From Parapristionchus giblindavisi (taxonomy: Eukaryota > Nematoda > Chromadorea > Rhabditida > Diplogasteridae): DNA of 64,000 nucleotides. Below, piece by piece: positions 34,294 through 44,300 of the stretch (the stretch's first letter is position 1; each line of letters starts with the position of its first letter). A program made the translations under genes and the position numbers. The DNA is taken from NCBI GenBank assembly GCA_943737045.1, contig CALSFV010000371.1, positions 62,001 through 126,000 on the forward strand. Direction: 5' to 3'. The notes below the pieces were generated by a model. That model saw only the letters and a program-made list of their open reading frames with translations. It was not told the origin of the DNA and made no database searches.

Positions 34294-34432
34294 AGAAAAA
34301 AGTGTGACACACAGCACATGAGGCCTGTAAAGCGTTATATTTAGCGCTTTATTAGATAAACTAACACTTAAAGAGTTAGACATAACACTTCACATGTCTT
34401 ACCTGCTGTGGGTTACACTTTTTTTCTGTCTG
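34294..34432. mobile_element. MITE with AGAGAAAAAAG ends
   Basis: CAGAGAAAAAAGTGTGACAC on the left and GTTACACTTTTTTTCTGTCTG on the right are inverted, with AGCGCTTTAT and AACACTTAAAGAG in between. Belongs to the family of 1005-1201. Confidence 0.7.
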
Positions 34433-34530
34433 ACAATGAGTTCGGACGGGGCATCTACTGCTACGTGGGTTGCCGTGAGTGTTCGAACTTTTCCATTCTC
34501 ACCTGTTACTAGATCTATGAAAAGACACGC

Positions 34531-34625
34531 CCCAAGCTAATTTTGCACTCCGCATTGGCAATACTCTCTCGCAGACTAAGAAATCGAGAGAGTGTTGCCA
34601 AAGCGGAGAGCTTCAGATTAGTTTC
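34531..34625. repeat. Palindromic MITE-like element, CTCTCG family
   Basis: CACGCCCCAAGCTAATTTTG start, AATACTCTCTCGC...GAGAGAGTGTTGCC core, and GCTTCAGATTAGTTTCG end. Confidence 0.7.
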
Positions 34626-36121
34626 GTCATGCAACTAGGCATGCATTTCACCTGTACTGGTGAGTCTGAGGAAACTTCTGCAAGCTTTTCATACCTGATT
34701 TTTTTCTTTGAAAATAGGTGGAGGAAGTAGCAGGATGTAGACAAGTCTTTACCAATGGTCTTCTCGCTTACTAAACGTATGTTTATTCCCTTTGCTTTAA
34801 CAGTATTGCACACTATCAAGATTAACAAAGCAGTGTTTCCACTGAATCTGAAGTGTCGTAGAAGGGGATCTTTCTTTAATCATTCTTCTTTCATCTCCTT
34901 ATTATCCGCTATTGATGCCCAGCAGCTACACTTTGAACTTTTTTGAGTAGTGAGTAGTGAGTGAATGAGAGAAAAAGTAAGAGAAAAAAGAGAATGAGAA
35001 GAGAATTTGCTTTAAAATCCTTTAACATTGAAGAAATAAGAGCATTGACACATTACAGAACTAAGACTGGCAGAATTTGAACGCATTTATATTAGTAGAT
35101 ACACAATTTTAGTATACCCCAACATGTGTTACTTTATTCTATAACATGACAAGGCACTATGCCTGTCCGCCACTCTTGGCAGTGTCCTCTCTCTCTCTGT
35201 AGTGCGGCTGGTAATTTTATACTTACAATAATTCGTATTATAATAATAACAATAATAATAAATAATTGTTAAATAATTCGTTGAAAATTTTAAAATTCGC
35301 GTAGAAAAATTTCGAAACTATTACCGGCTGTCGATTAGGTTACGGTAATTGAGAAACGGTTCTCTCCCTTTAAAGGGAGCGTTACCTCTCTCGATGGTCT
35401 CCTCGAGGCAAAATGCTTTCTTGTTGTTAGAGAACAGAGAAATAGTGTGCGCAATGAAGAGGCCATTGGGAGAGGTTACTCTCCCTTTAATAACCGGTGA
35501 GGTTTTACAACAATCCCGCAAAAGAAATCTGCACGCATTTAGGTTTTTCATTTTCTAGTCAATTGTTTTCCATTTTTTAACATTTTATCGATTTACCGAG
35601 ATCAACTAACAAACGGTGGATCACCGGATCTGTAGTCACACGAGATGGTTCCATTGATTGTCTCTTGTAATGTTCATAAATCCTGATCCAACTTTCTTCA
35701 CAAAAATCCAACATTATATTTCAAAAAAAATTTTTATGAAATATAATGTTGGAGCATTTGAGCTGATGAAGGACCGGACGATATTCCTCATTTCGGCGTT
35801 GCCTTCCACCGAAACACAGAAGCCTACCTCAGTTTGCTAGGAATCGAATTCGTCGTTGCCACTTCCGTAATGTTGATGAATATCACAGCTGCAATTGTAT
35901 TGATAGTTGGAAGGAAGAAATTGTTCAAGGTATCAATGTTTTATTGACATAAAAAAGAGAAAAAATCAAGACATAAAAAAGAAACAAATAAAAAAGTTTT
36001 CATGACATCAAAATAGTTCGGTGATTGTTTCGTATTGTAGATAAATCAGTATTTTAATCTGTCCATTCGAGAAAATATTATTTGCTATGAAATATATATG
36101 AATCATTACAGCATAACTTCT

Positions 36122-36394
36122 GAGTGGGAAAGAATGAAAACGAGGGGTACTGGTGGTGTGTTCAATATGGATTCCAAAAGATGATACTCGGTCACGGACT
36201 GGTTTGTATACATAAAATGACGAGGGAGAAATAATAGTAGTATTGTTCATAATCATATGAGCTAAACAGAGATCACCTATGACTCTCCTCTCAGTTAACG
36301 CGCGCAGGCCAAGAATTTTCAGACGATCAATGTAAGAAGGGAGAGAAAGGTAAGAAGGGAGAGAAAGGTAAGAAGGGAGAGAAAGAAAAAAAAA
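36122..36394 (-). mobile_element. LINE RT C-terminal fragment inserted in the TM2 exon
   Basis: The minus strand encodes LKILGLRALTERRVIGDLC and SSFGIHIEHTTST, matching the C-terminal part of ORF2 of the full-length LINE ([27 protein letters not shown]). AACTTCT is repeated on both sides (36115-36121 and 36394-36400), a 6-7 bp target duplication. Its 5' side has three copies of an 18-bp GGGAGAGAAAGGTAAGAA-like repeat (36338-36384). Confidence 0.8.
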
Positions 36395-36765
36395 ACTTCT
36401 ACATAGTCGTTTCGAATCTTTTGATTTGTACATTTCTGAAAGCTGTGATAGAAGCTGCGTTCGTCATGCCTTACTATATCCTTCAAAAGTTTACTAGATT
36501 GCAAGTTAATGTAATTTGTTTCTTTCTCAATTAACAATATTGTTTAAAAATACTCTTGGATATTCAAATTTACAATTTCAATTTCAGCAAAAAACCATGC
36601 TATTCGAAGTTTTTGGCGAACAATATTTGAGCATTTGCTTCAATGTATCGGTTCTGGCAGATTATTCCACGCTAGCATTCGCTGTTTTAGTTGCTATAAA
36701 TCGTTTCGTCGTTGTTGCTTTTAATTCGGGAGCAAGAGCTTTCACAAAGTGAGTAACTCTTAAAG

Positions 36766-36836
36766 CCACACCACAAGCTAATTTCACTAGCACGGTCAGA
36801 GCGGAGAGCAAAAATAGCTCGCGGTGTGCCTTTAAA
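36766..36836. repeat. Palindromic MITE-like element, CTCTCG family, internally deleted
   Basis: CCACACCACAAGCTAATTTC and AGCTCGCGGTGTGCC ends remain; the CTCTCG core is gone. In a copy-1 receptor intron, absent from the paralogue. Confidence 0.45.
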
Positions 36837-37397
36837 CCATCGTCCATTACATTCGATCATTCTCCGCCCTGATCGCATAATTTCGCCGACAGTCTCCCTT
36901 TAACCGCACCTTCCAAGTCGCATAATCTTTCGAATATTTCATATTGCGGAGTTTGCTCTACTGTCTCATCGCATGGGCGCTGTCTGCATTCTTTCCTTTT
37001 TTCTTCTACTATTATAATTGCACATATTTCTACTCTACGATTGTTGGTATATTATCATATAGATGTATCATAAGTAAAGATCGTATTATATTAGATTTAT
37101 ATCTCAAATAATTTGTTAGCCATAAAAGGTAAATGAAATAGGTATTTAAAACACAGTATCATATTTTCAAAAATAATTTCATAAAATCTCCGTGCTCAAC
37201 ATAAATTACAGGGTATGTATTACAATGCATGCGATGAAAAATCAGCAAAAGGCTTCATTTTCAAATCGGCGGCTTATCTATCATACGGCCTTGTCATTAT
37301 CGTACTTATTTTATACATTTTCCTCTACATCCTACTGAGGTCAGAGAGGCTAAGGTAATTAGATTTAGTACTACTCACAGAACAAAAAGTGTTGAAG

Positions 37398-37475
37398 GCA
37401 CACCCGAGCTAATTTTACTCTCCGCACTGGAAACGCTCTGTCATAGATAATGAAAGCGAGAGAGCTTTGTGGCTT
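37398..37475. repeat. Palindromic MITE-like element, CTCTCG family, partial
   Basis: GGCACACCCGAGCTAATTTT, then ACGCTCTGTCATAGATAATG and AAAGCGAGAGAGCTTTG. It lies next to the 37510 MITE in the same receptor intron. Confidence 0.55.
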
Positions 37476-37509
37476 TGCCATGAAAAATTCCGTGGTGAGA
37501 CGCTACTAG

Positions 37510-37636
37510 GATTTTTTTTCTCTGTGTAGTACAATAGACCTATGGCGTGGTGTATTTAACACTTTTATGTTGTATGTTAAAACACTATACAGGTGTTACT
37601 TTTTCAGCTGTAGTCCCATTTTTCACTTTTTCTCTT
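37510..37636. mobile_element. MITE with TTTTTTTTCTCTGTG end (receptor intron)
   Basis: TTTTTTTTCTCTGTGTAG at the left, AACACTTTTATGTTG in the middle and TTTTTCACTTTTTCTC at the right; related to the 1005-1201 family but rearranged. Confidence 0.5.
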
Positions 37637-37969
37637 CATGCATGACATCAATGCAACTTGTGAGGAAGCAAAATATACCATATTAGTGAAATCAGAGTGA
37701 ATAACAATATTTCCAGTCAGACAAATAAATTTCTGTGTTTTGCAACATTTACACATTTTATATGGACAATATCTCATGTTGATTCAGACGTGCAAGGTGC
37801 CGAGTATCTATAACGAATACTCACGAAGTTTTAAAGGATGAAACACAACAACGTTTGCTCAATCAATCCGTCGTCATTTTCGTCCTTTATTCGGTATTTA
37901 CATTAATATTTAAGTTAATTAGAAACTCTCGGCGACAAGAGTCTGACCGCTAAAGGTATTCATGGTATT

Positions 37970-38085
37970 CCAATGGCAAACCGTTTGTCTTTACGTCACA
38001 AGCGTAGGCGGAGGCATTTTCCAGAGATCCTCCCCCTACGTTTGTGACGTCACCTTTGCCGACAAACTGTTTGCAAAAGGCACGT
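37970..38085. repeat. Palindromic repeat, GGCAAAC...GACGTCA family (receptor intron)
   Basis: GGCAAACCGTTTGTCTTTAC, CACAAGCGTAGGCGGAGGC, CCTCCCCCTACGTTTGTGAC and GCCGACAAACTGTTTGC make two nested complementary pairs. Confidence 0.7.
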
Positions 38086-38382
38086 CATGTTACGTCCTCA
38101 GGACTTGTTGTGGTCTGAGGAACATGATAACTTTTTCATTGTACATATATCCAGCTAGGATCATTTATATTATTACAGTGTTCTCTTCTTGTGAACTTTA
38201 TCGTATCGTCCATTAATATTATTGAGTACCAAGATCTGTGGTTTCTTATTTTCTACGCTGAGAATTTACTGAATCTATCCATAGCCTTCGTACATCCTGC
38301 CTGCTTTCTTCTGATGTCCGGAGACATGAAAAAGTAAATACATTTCAGTCATGAGCCTGCAAAAATTTGTGAAAAATTACAC

Positions 38383-38386
38383 TTAA
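38383..38386. other. Empty TTAA site orthologous to the 46-48 kb insertion
   Basis: ACACTTAAATGATCAACATTT in copy 1 lines up with ACAC-TTAA / TTAA-ATGATCATCATTT that flank the 1.94-kb element in copy 2. It is the pre-insertion site preserved in the paralogue. Confidence 0.85.
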
Positions 38387-38423
38387 ATGATCAACATTTA
38401 TTTGTCTGAATTTCCGCTTCGGT

Positions 38424-38530
38424 ATTGTGGTGTTACATTTTCAAAACGAGCGCATGCCGTAACGTCATCGTAACCTCTCCGTCATTACGGCGGAGGTTAC
38501 GGCGTGCGCACGTTTTGAAAAAGTAACACC
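38424..38530. repeat. Palindrome, GGTGTTACATTTTC/CGGAGGTTACGGCG family
   Basis: GTGGTGTTACATTTTCAAAA...GCATGCCGTAACG and GGAGGTTACGGCGTGCGC...AAAGTAACACCGC are inverted arms. Relatives: 14205-14303, 40228-40338 and 41463-41556. Confidence 0.7.
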
Positions 38531-38546
38531 GCATAACTCTTAACAT

Positions 38547-39308
38547 AACAAGGGAACCATAATGCATTCCCGTGGCGATATGACTAGTGACATATACCAT
38601 TCGAATCAGTATCCGATTCTGATAAGACACCGTTAATAAGCAATGTCAAAAGTTTGAGAGCTTCGAGAAAATCGATAAAGAAAATCGCACAAATCCGAGC
38701 CAATTAAGATCAACTCGGCTTTGAGCTCCTATCTCACCGAACCTTGTGGTGTAGTGGATAAGGCGCTCGCATTTCATTTTGTAAGTATATGGTTCGATGC
38801 CTGGTATGCGATACTTTTTTGCTGATTTTTTTCGAAGACTGAATAAAAGCAATAAACTTTTTATGCCGTTATCATTTGTGCCATGATACATATCGAATCA
38901 GAAGCTGAAACTCCTTAAAAGCAGACACAAAAGCGCGCGAGCAAGAGATCAGAGGTAAGCAGACGATCGATAATGATCTAGAAAGGATGACAATGAAACA
39001 ATAGATCTGAACTTTTGAACTTGAAAAAATCAGCAAAAAAGTATCGCATACCAGGCATCGAACCATGTACTTACAAAATGAAATGCGAGCGTCTTATCCA
39101 CTACACCACAACGGTCGGTGAGATAGAAGCTCAAAGCCGAGCTGATCTTAATTGGCTCGGATTTGTGCGATTTTCATTATCGATTTTCTCGAAGCTCTTA
39201 AACTTTTGACATTGCTTATTAACGGTGTCTTATCAGAATCGGATACTGATTCGAATGGTATATGTCACTAGTCATATCGCCACGGGAATGCATTATGGTT
39301 CCCTTGTT
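38547..39308. mobile_element. 762-bp fold-back element with tRNA-Arg-like heads
   Basis: Arms 38547-38835 and 39022-39308 are near-identical inverted copies; the ends are AACAAGGGAACCATAATGC and its complement. Each arm holds a tRNA-like module (38741-38812 plus; 39043-39113 minus) with A box TAGTGGATAAGGC and B box GGTTCGATGCC, resembling tRNA-Arg, followed by TTTTTTGCTGATTTTTTT. It lies in the last intron of receptor copy 1; copy 2 lacks it. Two inverted open frames of 64 and 81 codons are by-products. Confidence 0.75.
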
Positions 39309-39447
39309 AATCATAAAATTTTAAAAAGTTTCATTAATTTTCAGAATTTTCGCCTCGTTTTTCCGTGGTTCAGAACGATCAACGGTGATTCCTATGAATA
39401 TAATTTGCACAACAAATGAACAACAGTCATCGAGAGTTGAGAGCTGA

Positions 39448-41390
39448 TTCTTCATCGTATAAATAGTCTAATGATTTATAAACATTTCGTGATATCTGAT
39501 AAACCTGCGTATTCTCTTTTTTTTAACAGGAATGATTCACCGCTACTAATATTTTATGGCCACTAATAAATTTGAAGAGCCTTGTAAGCTATAATATGTA
39601 TATTGATCTAATGTAACAAGTTATTATTGTTCGTTCCTTTTAACATTATATTCGTAACCAGTGCCTTCGGGGATTTGTATCGTTAAAAATCGCCGAAATT
39701 AGTAAAAAAAATTGCCGGTTTACGCATGTAAATTTATCCTTAAATTAGTATTACGCTTTTTATATGGCAAGGAGAATTGTAGCCCTGGCCATGCTCTTTC
39801 TGCGTCGTTCAATGTACAACATGACCATGATTAAAGGTGGAGACTCGCGAATGTTCATGCAAATCTCTTGTATCTCGCTTATGCAAGTGTCAATTGATAT
39901 ACAAGAAGGTAGAGTGACCACTCATCAATCACTTAGCGCAATAGTATGACATCTAGGTAGTGTATGGTCGCGGGTTCGAATCCTATTGCCGAACTTTCTT
40001 CTTTTCAAAAAGCGCGCATTTGCCTGCGATTGCAAGAATGATTCATTCATGATTCTAGCGATAAATAAGCTGAATTAGCATAAAGTAAATAGTGTATTGT
40101 GCGTAGAATAACTTTTGCTAACTTTCTGTCTTCACAGTTTGGCCACGAAAATATTCGCGGGAGTCCACCTTTAATGACGAAAAAATGACGAAGGTGGAGG
40201 CGTTTGACTCTTCATTCATTTCTTAAACATCGTTACATTTGCCTTACGTGCCTACGTCGTAACTTCCTCCGTAACGACAGATACGCAGCGGAGGAGGTTG
40301 CGGCATGAACACGTTTGGCAAATGCAACGATGCATTATTCTTACATGTTCTAGTGAAAGCCCAAGCCTTTCTGGTTATGAAATACATATTAGCTGTTGAT
40401 ATACATCCCTCTCCATCGCTATCGTACACTTAACACTTCCTGGCAGCGTGCCAAGTATCCATGCTTGTATTCGAACGAGGAATCAATTGGTACAACTCAC
40501 GAGTTGATCGGGAGCCGAAATATTATAGAATTAAAACTGTCCGAACAATACAAATTACGCTCTTCTGCAGCGCAATACTCTGACTCCGCCGACTTCTTCA
40601 CACGACATAGCATTTTTTCTTGTTTTATCGAATTTTATGGCATATTCTCGTCATTGTATTGGGCTTTCAACAAAAATAAAATTATATGCATTTAAAGGGA
40701 CCGGGAAACGAAAAACAAGTTGATCTCATAAAAAGAGCTTGAAATTCTGTTTCGAGATATGTAAATCTTATATCATAAGAATTCTCTGGTAAGGAGAACG
40801 GCGCAATTAAAAATCTACAGAAATTTTTGGATGCCAGCTGCGTTTAAAAAACGTCCAGAAAACCTCTCGAAAATTTGGCGAAAATTTTGAAGTGCGTTTT
40901 TCTCAACGGTGGAGAAGTTTACTAAGTTCGGCATTTGCGTGGTGCATGAAAAACTTTTGTAATTCTATAATATTTGTTTTGATCTACCGAACATTTTCAC
41001 CTGCAATAACTTTCAGACACAAAATCACACTTTCTCATATGTACAGCTGTGGTCGCCTGGTAGTGCACTATTTTATTTGACATCAAACAGAAAAAAAAAT
41101 ATTTTTCGCTATTTCCGTACCAACGGTCAGAATGACTCAGACCTGTGCTCTTATGATCTAGATCAATTTCAATTTTGTTCCTTTTCTTGTTATGTGTAAT
41201 ATGATGGAATAAAGAATAAGCATAAGAGAGATATTTGATGGCATTGGTTTATCCATTTTCACCTGTTATCATACATTACAACTGTGATTACACCCATTTC
41301 ATTACACCTGATCTTGAGGCAACACTTCTCCGACCTTTTTTGTCTGATTTTTAAAGTAGAGAGTAAGAAGATGTAGACTTATCTTTTACA
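39448..41390. other. Region between the two receptor genes
   Basis: No gene supported. A possible tRNA-like module is at 39930-39993 (TTAGCGCAATAG and GGGTTCGAATCC). A GTTACATTTGCC-family palindrome is at 40228-40338. A dispersed repeat at about 40400-40975 shares CAATACTCTGACTCCGCC, AAAATAAAATTATATGCATT and TTCTCAACGGTGGAGAAG with 45325-45740. The rest is AT-rich. Confidence 0.5.
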
Positions 41391-44300
41391 ATGGTCTTCT
41401 CGCTTACTCAACGTATGTCATTCCTTTTGCATTAATATCCTAGAAACATCTTCTTCTTTATGTCGCCGTAACCTCCGCCGTAACGACGGAGACGTTACGA
41501 AGACGTTACGGCGGAGGTTACGGCGTGCGCACGTTTTGAAAATGTAACACCGCATTACAGTATCAAAAGTACCACAATGTGGACACTTTTCCACAATTTT
41601 AGCATAAAAGCCATAATACTTTTGTGATTCTTGATTTACACTATGCTAATAGTTATTAATGCTGATGATGCTGGTGCAGCAATTGTATTGTATGTACGTA
41701 TAAAATATAATTTTGGAGCATTTGAGCCGATGAAGTAAAGGAGAATTCTCCTCAATGGGGAGCGGCATTCCACCGATACACGGAAGTCTATCTCGGTTTG
41801 CTTGGAATCGAATTCATCGTTGCCTCTGCCGTGATGTTGATGAATATCACAGCCGCGATTGTATTGATAGCTGGAAGGAGGAAGCTGTTCAAGGTATCGC
41901 TTTTTCATGATAGGAAAAAAGAAGAAAACAAAACGTTGGTACACTGAGAAGATTCGAAAATCTATAACATATTAGCATAATATTAATAATAATATTATTA
42001 TTACGCTGCAACACTGAGAAGATTCGAAAATCTATAATATATTAGTATAATATTAATAATAATATTATCATTGGTAAAAACCTATGTACATATGAGTGAT
42101 TGCAGCATAACTTCTACATTGTCGTTTCGAATCTTTTGATTTCTACATTTCTGAAGGCTGTGATAGAAGCGGCATTCGTCATGCCTTACTATATCTTGCA
42201 AAAGTTTACTAGATTGCAAGTTAATGTAATTTGTTTCTTTCTCAATTAAAATCATTGCTTATTATTCTTATTCTTATTCTTATTCTTTATTCCATCGTAC
42301 TATACGTAACATTTAAAAGAATGACATAAATGGGTTGATGGATGTCCGTCGCTAATCTAGCGATATCGGTGAGGGTTTTATGCTTAAAACATATTCTTGG
42401 ATATTCAAATTTTCAATTTCAATTTCAGGAAAAAACCAGGCTATTCGAGGTTTTTGGCGAGCAATACTTGGACATTTGTTTCAATGTATCGGTTCTGGCC
42501 GATTATTCCACGCTAGCATTCGCTGTATTAGTTGCTATCAATCGTTTCGTCGTTGTTGCATTTAAATCGGGAGCAAGAGCTTTCACAAAGTGAGTGACTC
42601 TTAAAGATCGAGAACCACTAAAAAAATCATTGGCTCGTACCACGATGGGAATGTGACCCCCACACATATACTGTATGTAAAAAGTTCAGTTTGCGATCGG
42701 CACTTATTGTTAGCCTTTGCCCTCTCATTAGGCCCCATCTCATCTCTCTTTCACCATTCCCTGCACTATTGAACATCTTTCAATCGTGATTATACCAATC
42801 AATACGCAGAATCATTATAAAAGAAATAGTATCTGGTGATTTATATGGCTTTTGCTATCATCCTGTCTTCACAGTTCATTGACGAAAATATTCGTGAGAC
42901 ACCACATGTAAAGAAGGAGACCCTTGAGTTGGCATGACTGATTCCCGCCACGATAAGCATGTCGAATATTGTTTATATTATATGATAATTGGCGTAAGGG
43001 ACAATGAGAAAATGAGAGAGCCAAGTATGCAAATCGGATGGGCAAAGTTGTACTTTCAATGCTCACAGTGCGCTTTAAACATAGCGGGAATCAATATCAG
43101 ATATGTCTTTCGATTCGTGCGATGAATCTCTATCATTCTATCCGAACAGTCTTATTGCGAAGAAACTCGAGGGTCTCCATCTTTAATGCTACATTCGATC
43201 ATTCTCTTCTCTACAGGGTGCGCCAAAAGTACCCGGACTGATTTCACCATTATGATTCCCATGCCCCCAATGCATATGCGCAACCCCTATTGTAGCATCA
43301 TGACGAGTGATCATTGGCCACTCCCTAGTCAAGGTTTCAAGTCAGTTAGTCAAGTCTTCTAGTAATGAGGAAGTCATGTCGACAACGACCCATCATTCTC
43401 AAGTGTACAAGAGCAAAGTAACATCGTTCATCAGGTCGGCGTTCACGAGTCGGATGTATGCGATACCGGTATCAGGTATCATGATCTTGGTACTAACGAG
43501 GAACGTCCGGGCAGAGGTAGACCGATCTCAGTTTCCACCGCTATGAACCGAGATCCCATCCGAAAGATGAGTGGCTTCCTAATTCCCCCGATCTCAACCT
43601 CCTCGACTGCAGTGCTTGGAGGTATGGTAGGCCAAGATGTCCTCTACCAAGCACCTGACCCTCGACTCTCTCAAGGCTCCCCTTCTCAAGGCATGGGACG
43701 AACTCGATTACATTTACCCGCGGGAATAGGCAGTCGCATATGAGAAGAAACTCAAGGCCTGTGTCAGAGCTAAAAGAGACCGCAACGAGAATCGCTAATA
43801 CATTACTGCTGCCCATATTCTTGATAAGCTCTACCATGAATCATATCACTCAAGTCACATTTCCAAGGGGAGATTCATATGGTGACAACAGTCCGGGTAA
43901 TTATGGCGCACCCTGTATTTGCGCAATTTCACTGAGCAACCAAGAGAGTATGTCCAGAGGGAGTAATATCTTGATATTGAGCGTACAAAGATCACTTGTT
44001 TTCTTTATCCGCATGACTGTTTCTTGTTTAGCATATTTCAGAAAAAATATGCCGCTCGCTTTTAAATATCGAATCAGTGCGCCGAAGGTCAGGCGGGTTA
44101 GGTGAGAAAAGCGAAGAGGTAATCGAGAGGAAGGGGAGAGTGTGCAGGCGCCCGTTATTTACATACAGTGTGCCATTTTCCTATGCAAGGAAAATTTTAT
44201 ACGGACAATATCATACACCTTACCTTACACCACGTTCTCATTATCACTGGCCTAGCAGTGATCACCCGCAAGACTTCGTGTGCCTTGAATAACTTGTTCT

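Larger units (their letters stand above)
31498..34754. other. Intergenic between flippase start and chemoreceptor cluster
   Basis: No supportable gene. Contents: a reversed old LINE 3' tail at 32250-32395 (minus strand AGCTGTTACAGTTCTTTTCG, then GCGATAAA and an ATT-rich tail, as at 3598-3714); a segment at 32605-32712 about 80% like the spacer inside the satellite at 53724-53836; an (AAT)n run at 33547-33571; an AGAGAAAAAAA-family MITE at 34294-34432; and a CTCTCG-family palindrome at 34531-34625. On the minus strand 31498-31514 may be 5' UTR after a TTGATTGCAG acceptor. Confidence 0.55.
34755..39447 (+). pseudogene. 7TM chemoreceptor gene, copy 1, disrupted
   Basis: Paralogue of the gene at 41391-48142 with the same nine-exon plan: 34755-34776, 35763-35929, 36112-36121 plus 36401-36504 (split), 36588-36748, 36943-37042, 37212-37339, 37788-37893, 38179-38333, 39345-39447 (TGA). 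Conserved landmarks: TM1 IEFVVATSVMLMNITAAIVL, TM3 end AINRFVVVAF, TM7 NLLNLSIAFVHPACFLLMSG. Two lesions make it a pseudogene: a 273-bp LINE fragment inserted after ten bases of the TM2 exon, and an acceptor before the TM4 exon that reads TTTCAT where copy 2 has TTTCAG. All other exons are still open with conserved splice sites, so inactivation is recent. Its SR family within the nematode chemoreceptors is not resolved. Confidence 0.85.

Noticed and set aside
34613..34828. Minus-strand exons encoding VSEKTIG and YEKLAEVSSDSPVQ
   Set aside because: The first is the complement of the receptor start exon, which is better supported on the plus strand by the duplicate at 41391; the second has no neighbours that extend it.
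38741..38812. Functional tRNA-Arg gene
   Set aside because: A and B boxes are present but the anticodon and acceptor stems do not pair well, and an inverted copy occurs in the same fold-back; more likely a SINE head.
39930..39993. Functional tRNA gene with GGGTTCGAATCC
   Set aside because: B box good but T and acceptor stems do not close.
43541..44105. Open frames of 66-121 codons around the mariner
   Set aside because: They are shadows of the decayed transposase or run out of the element into intron DNA.
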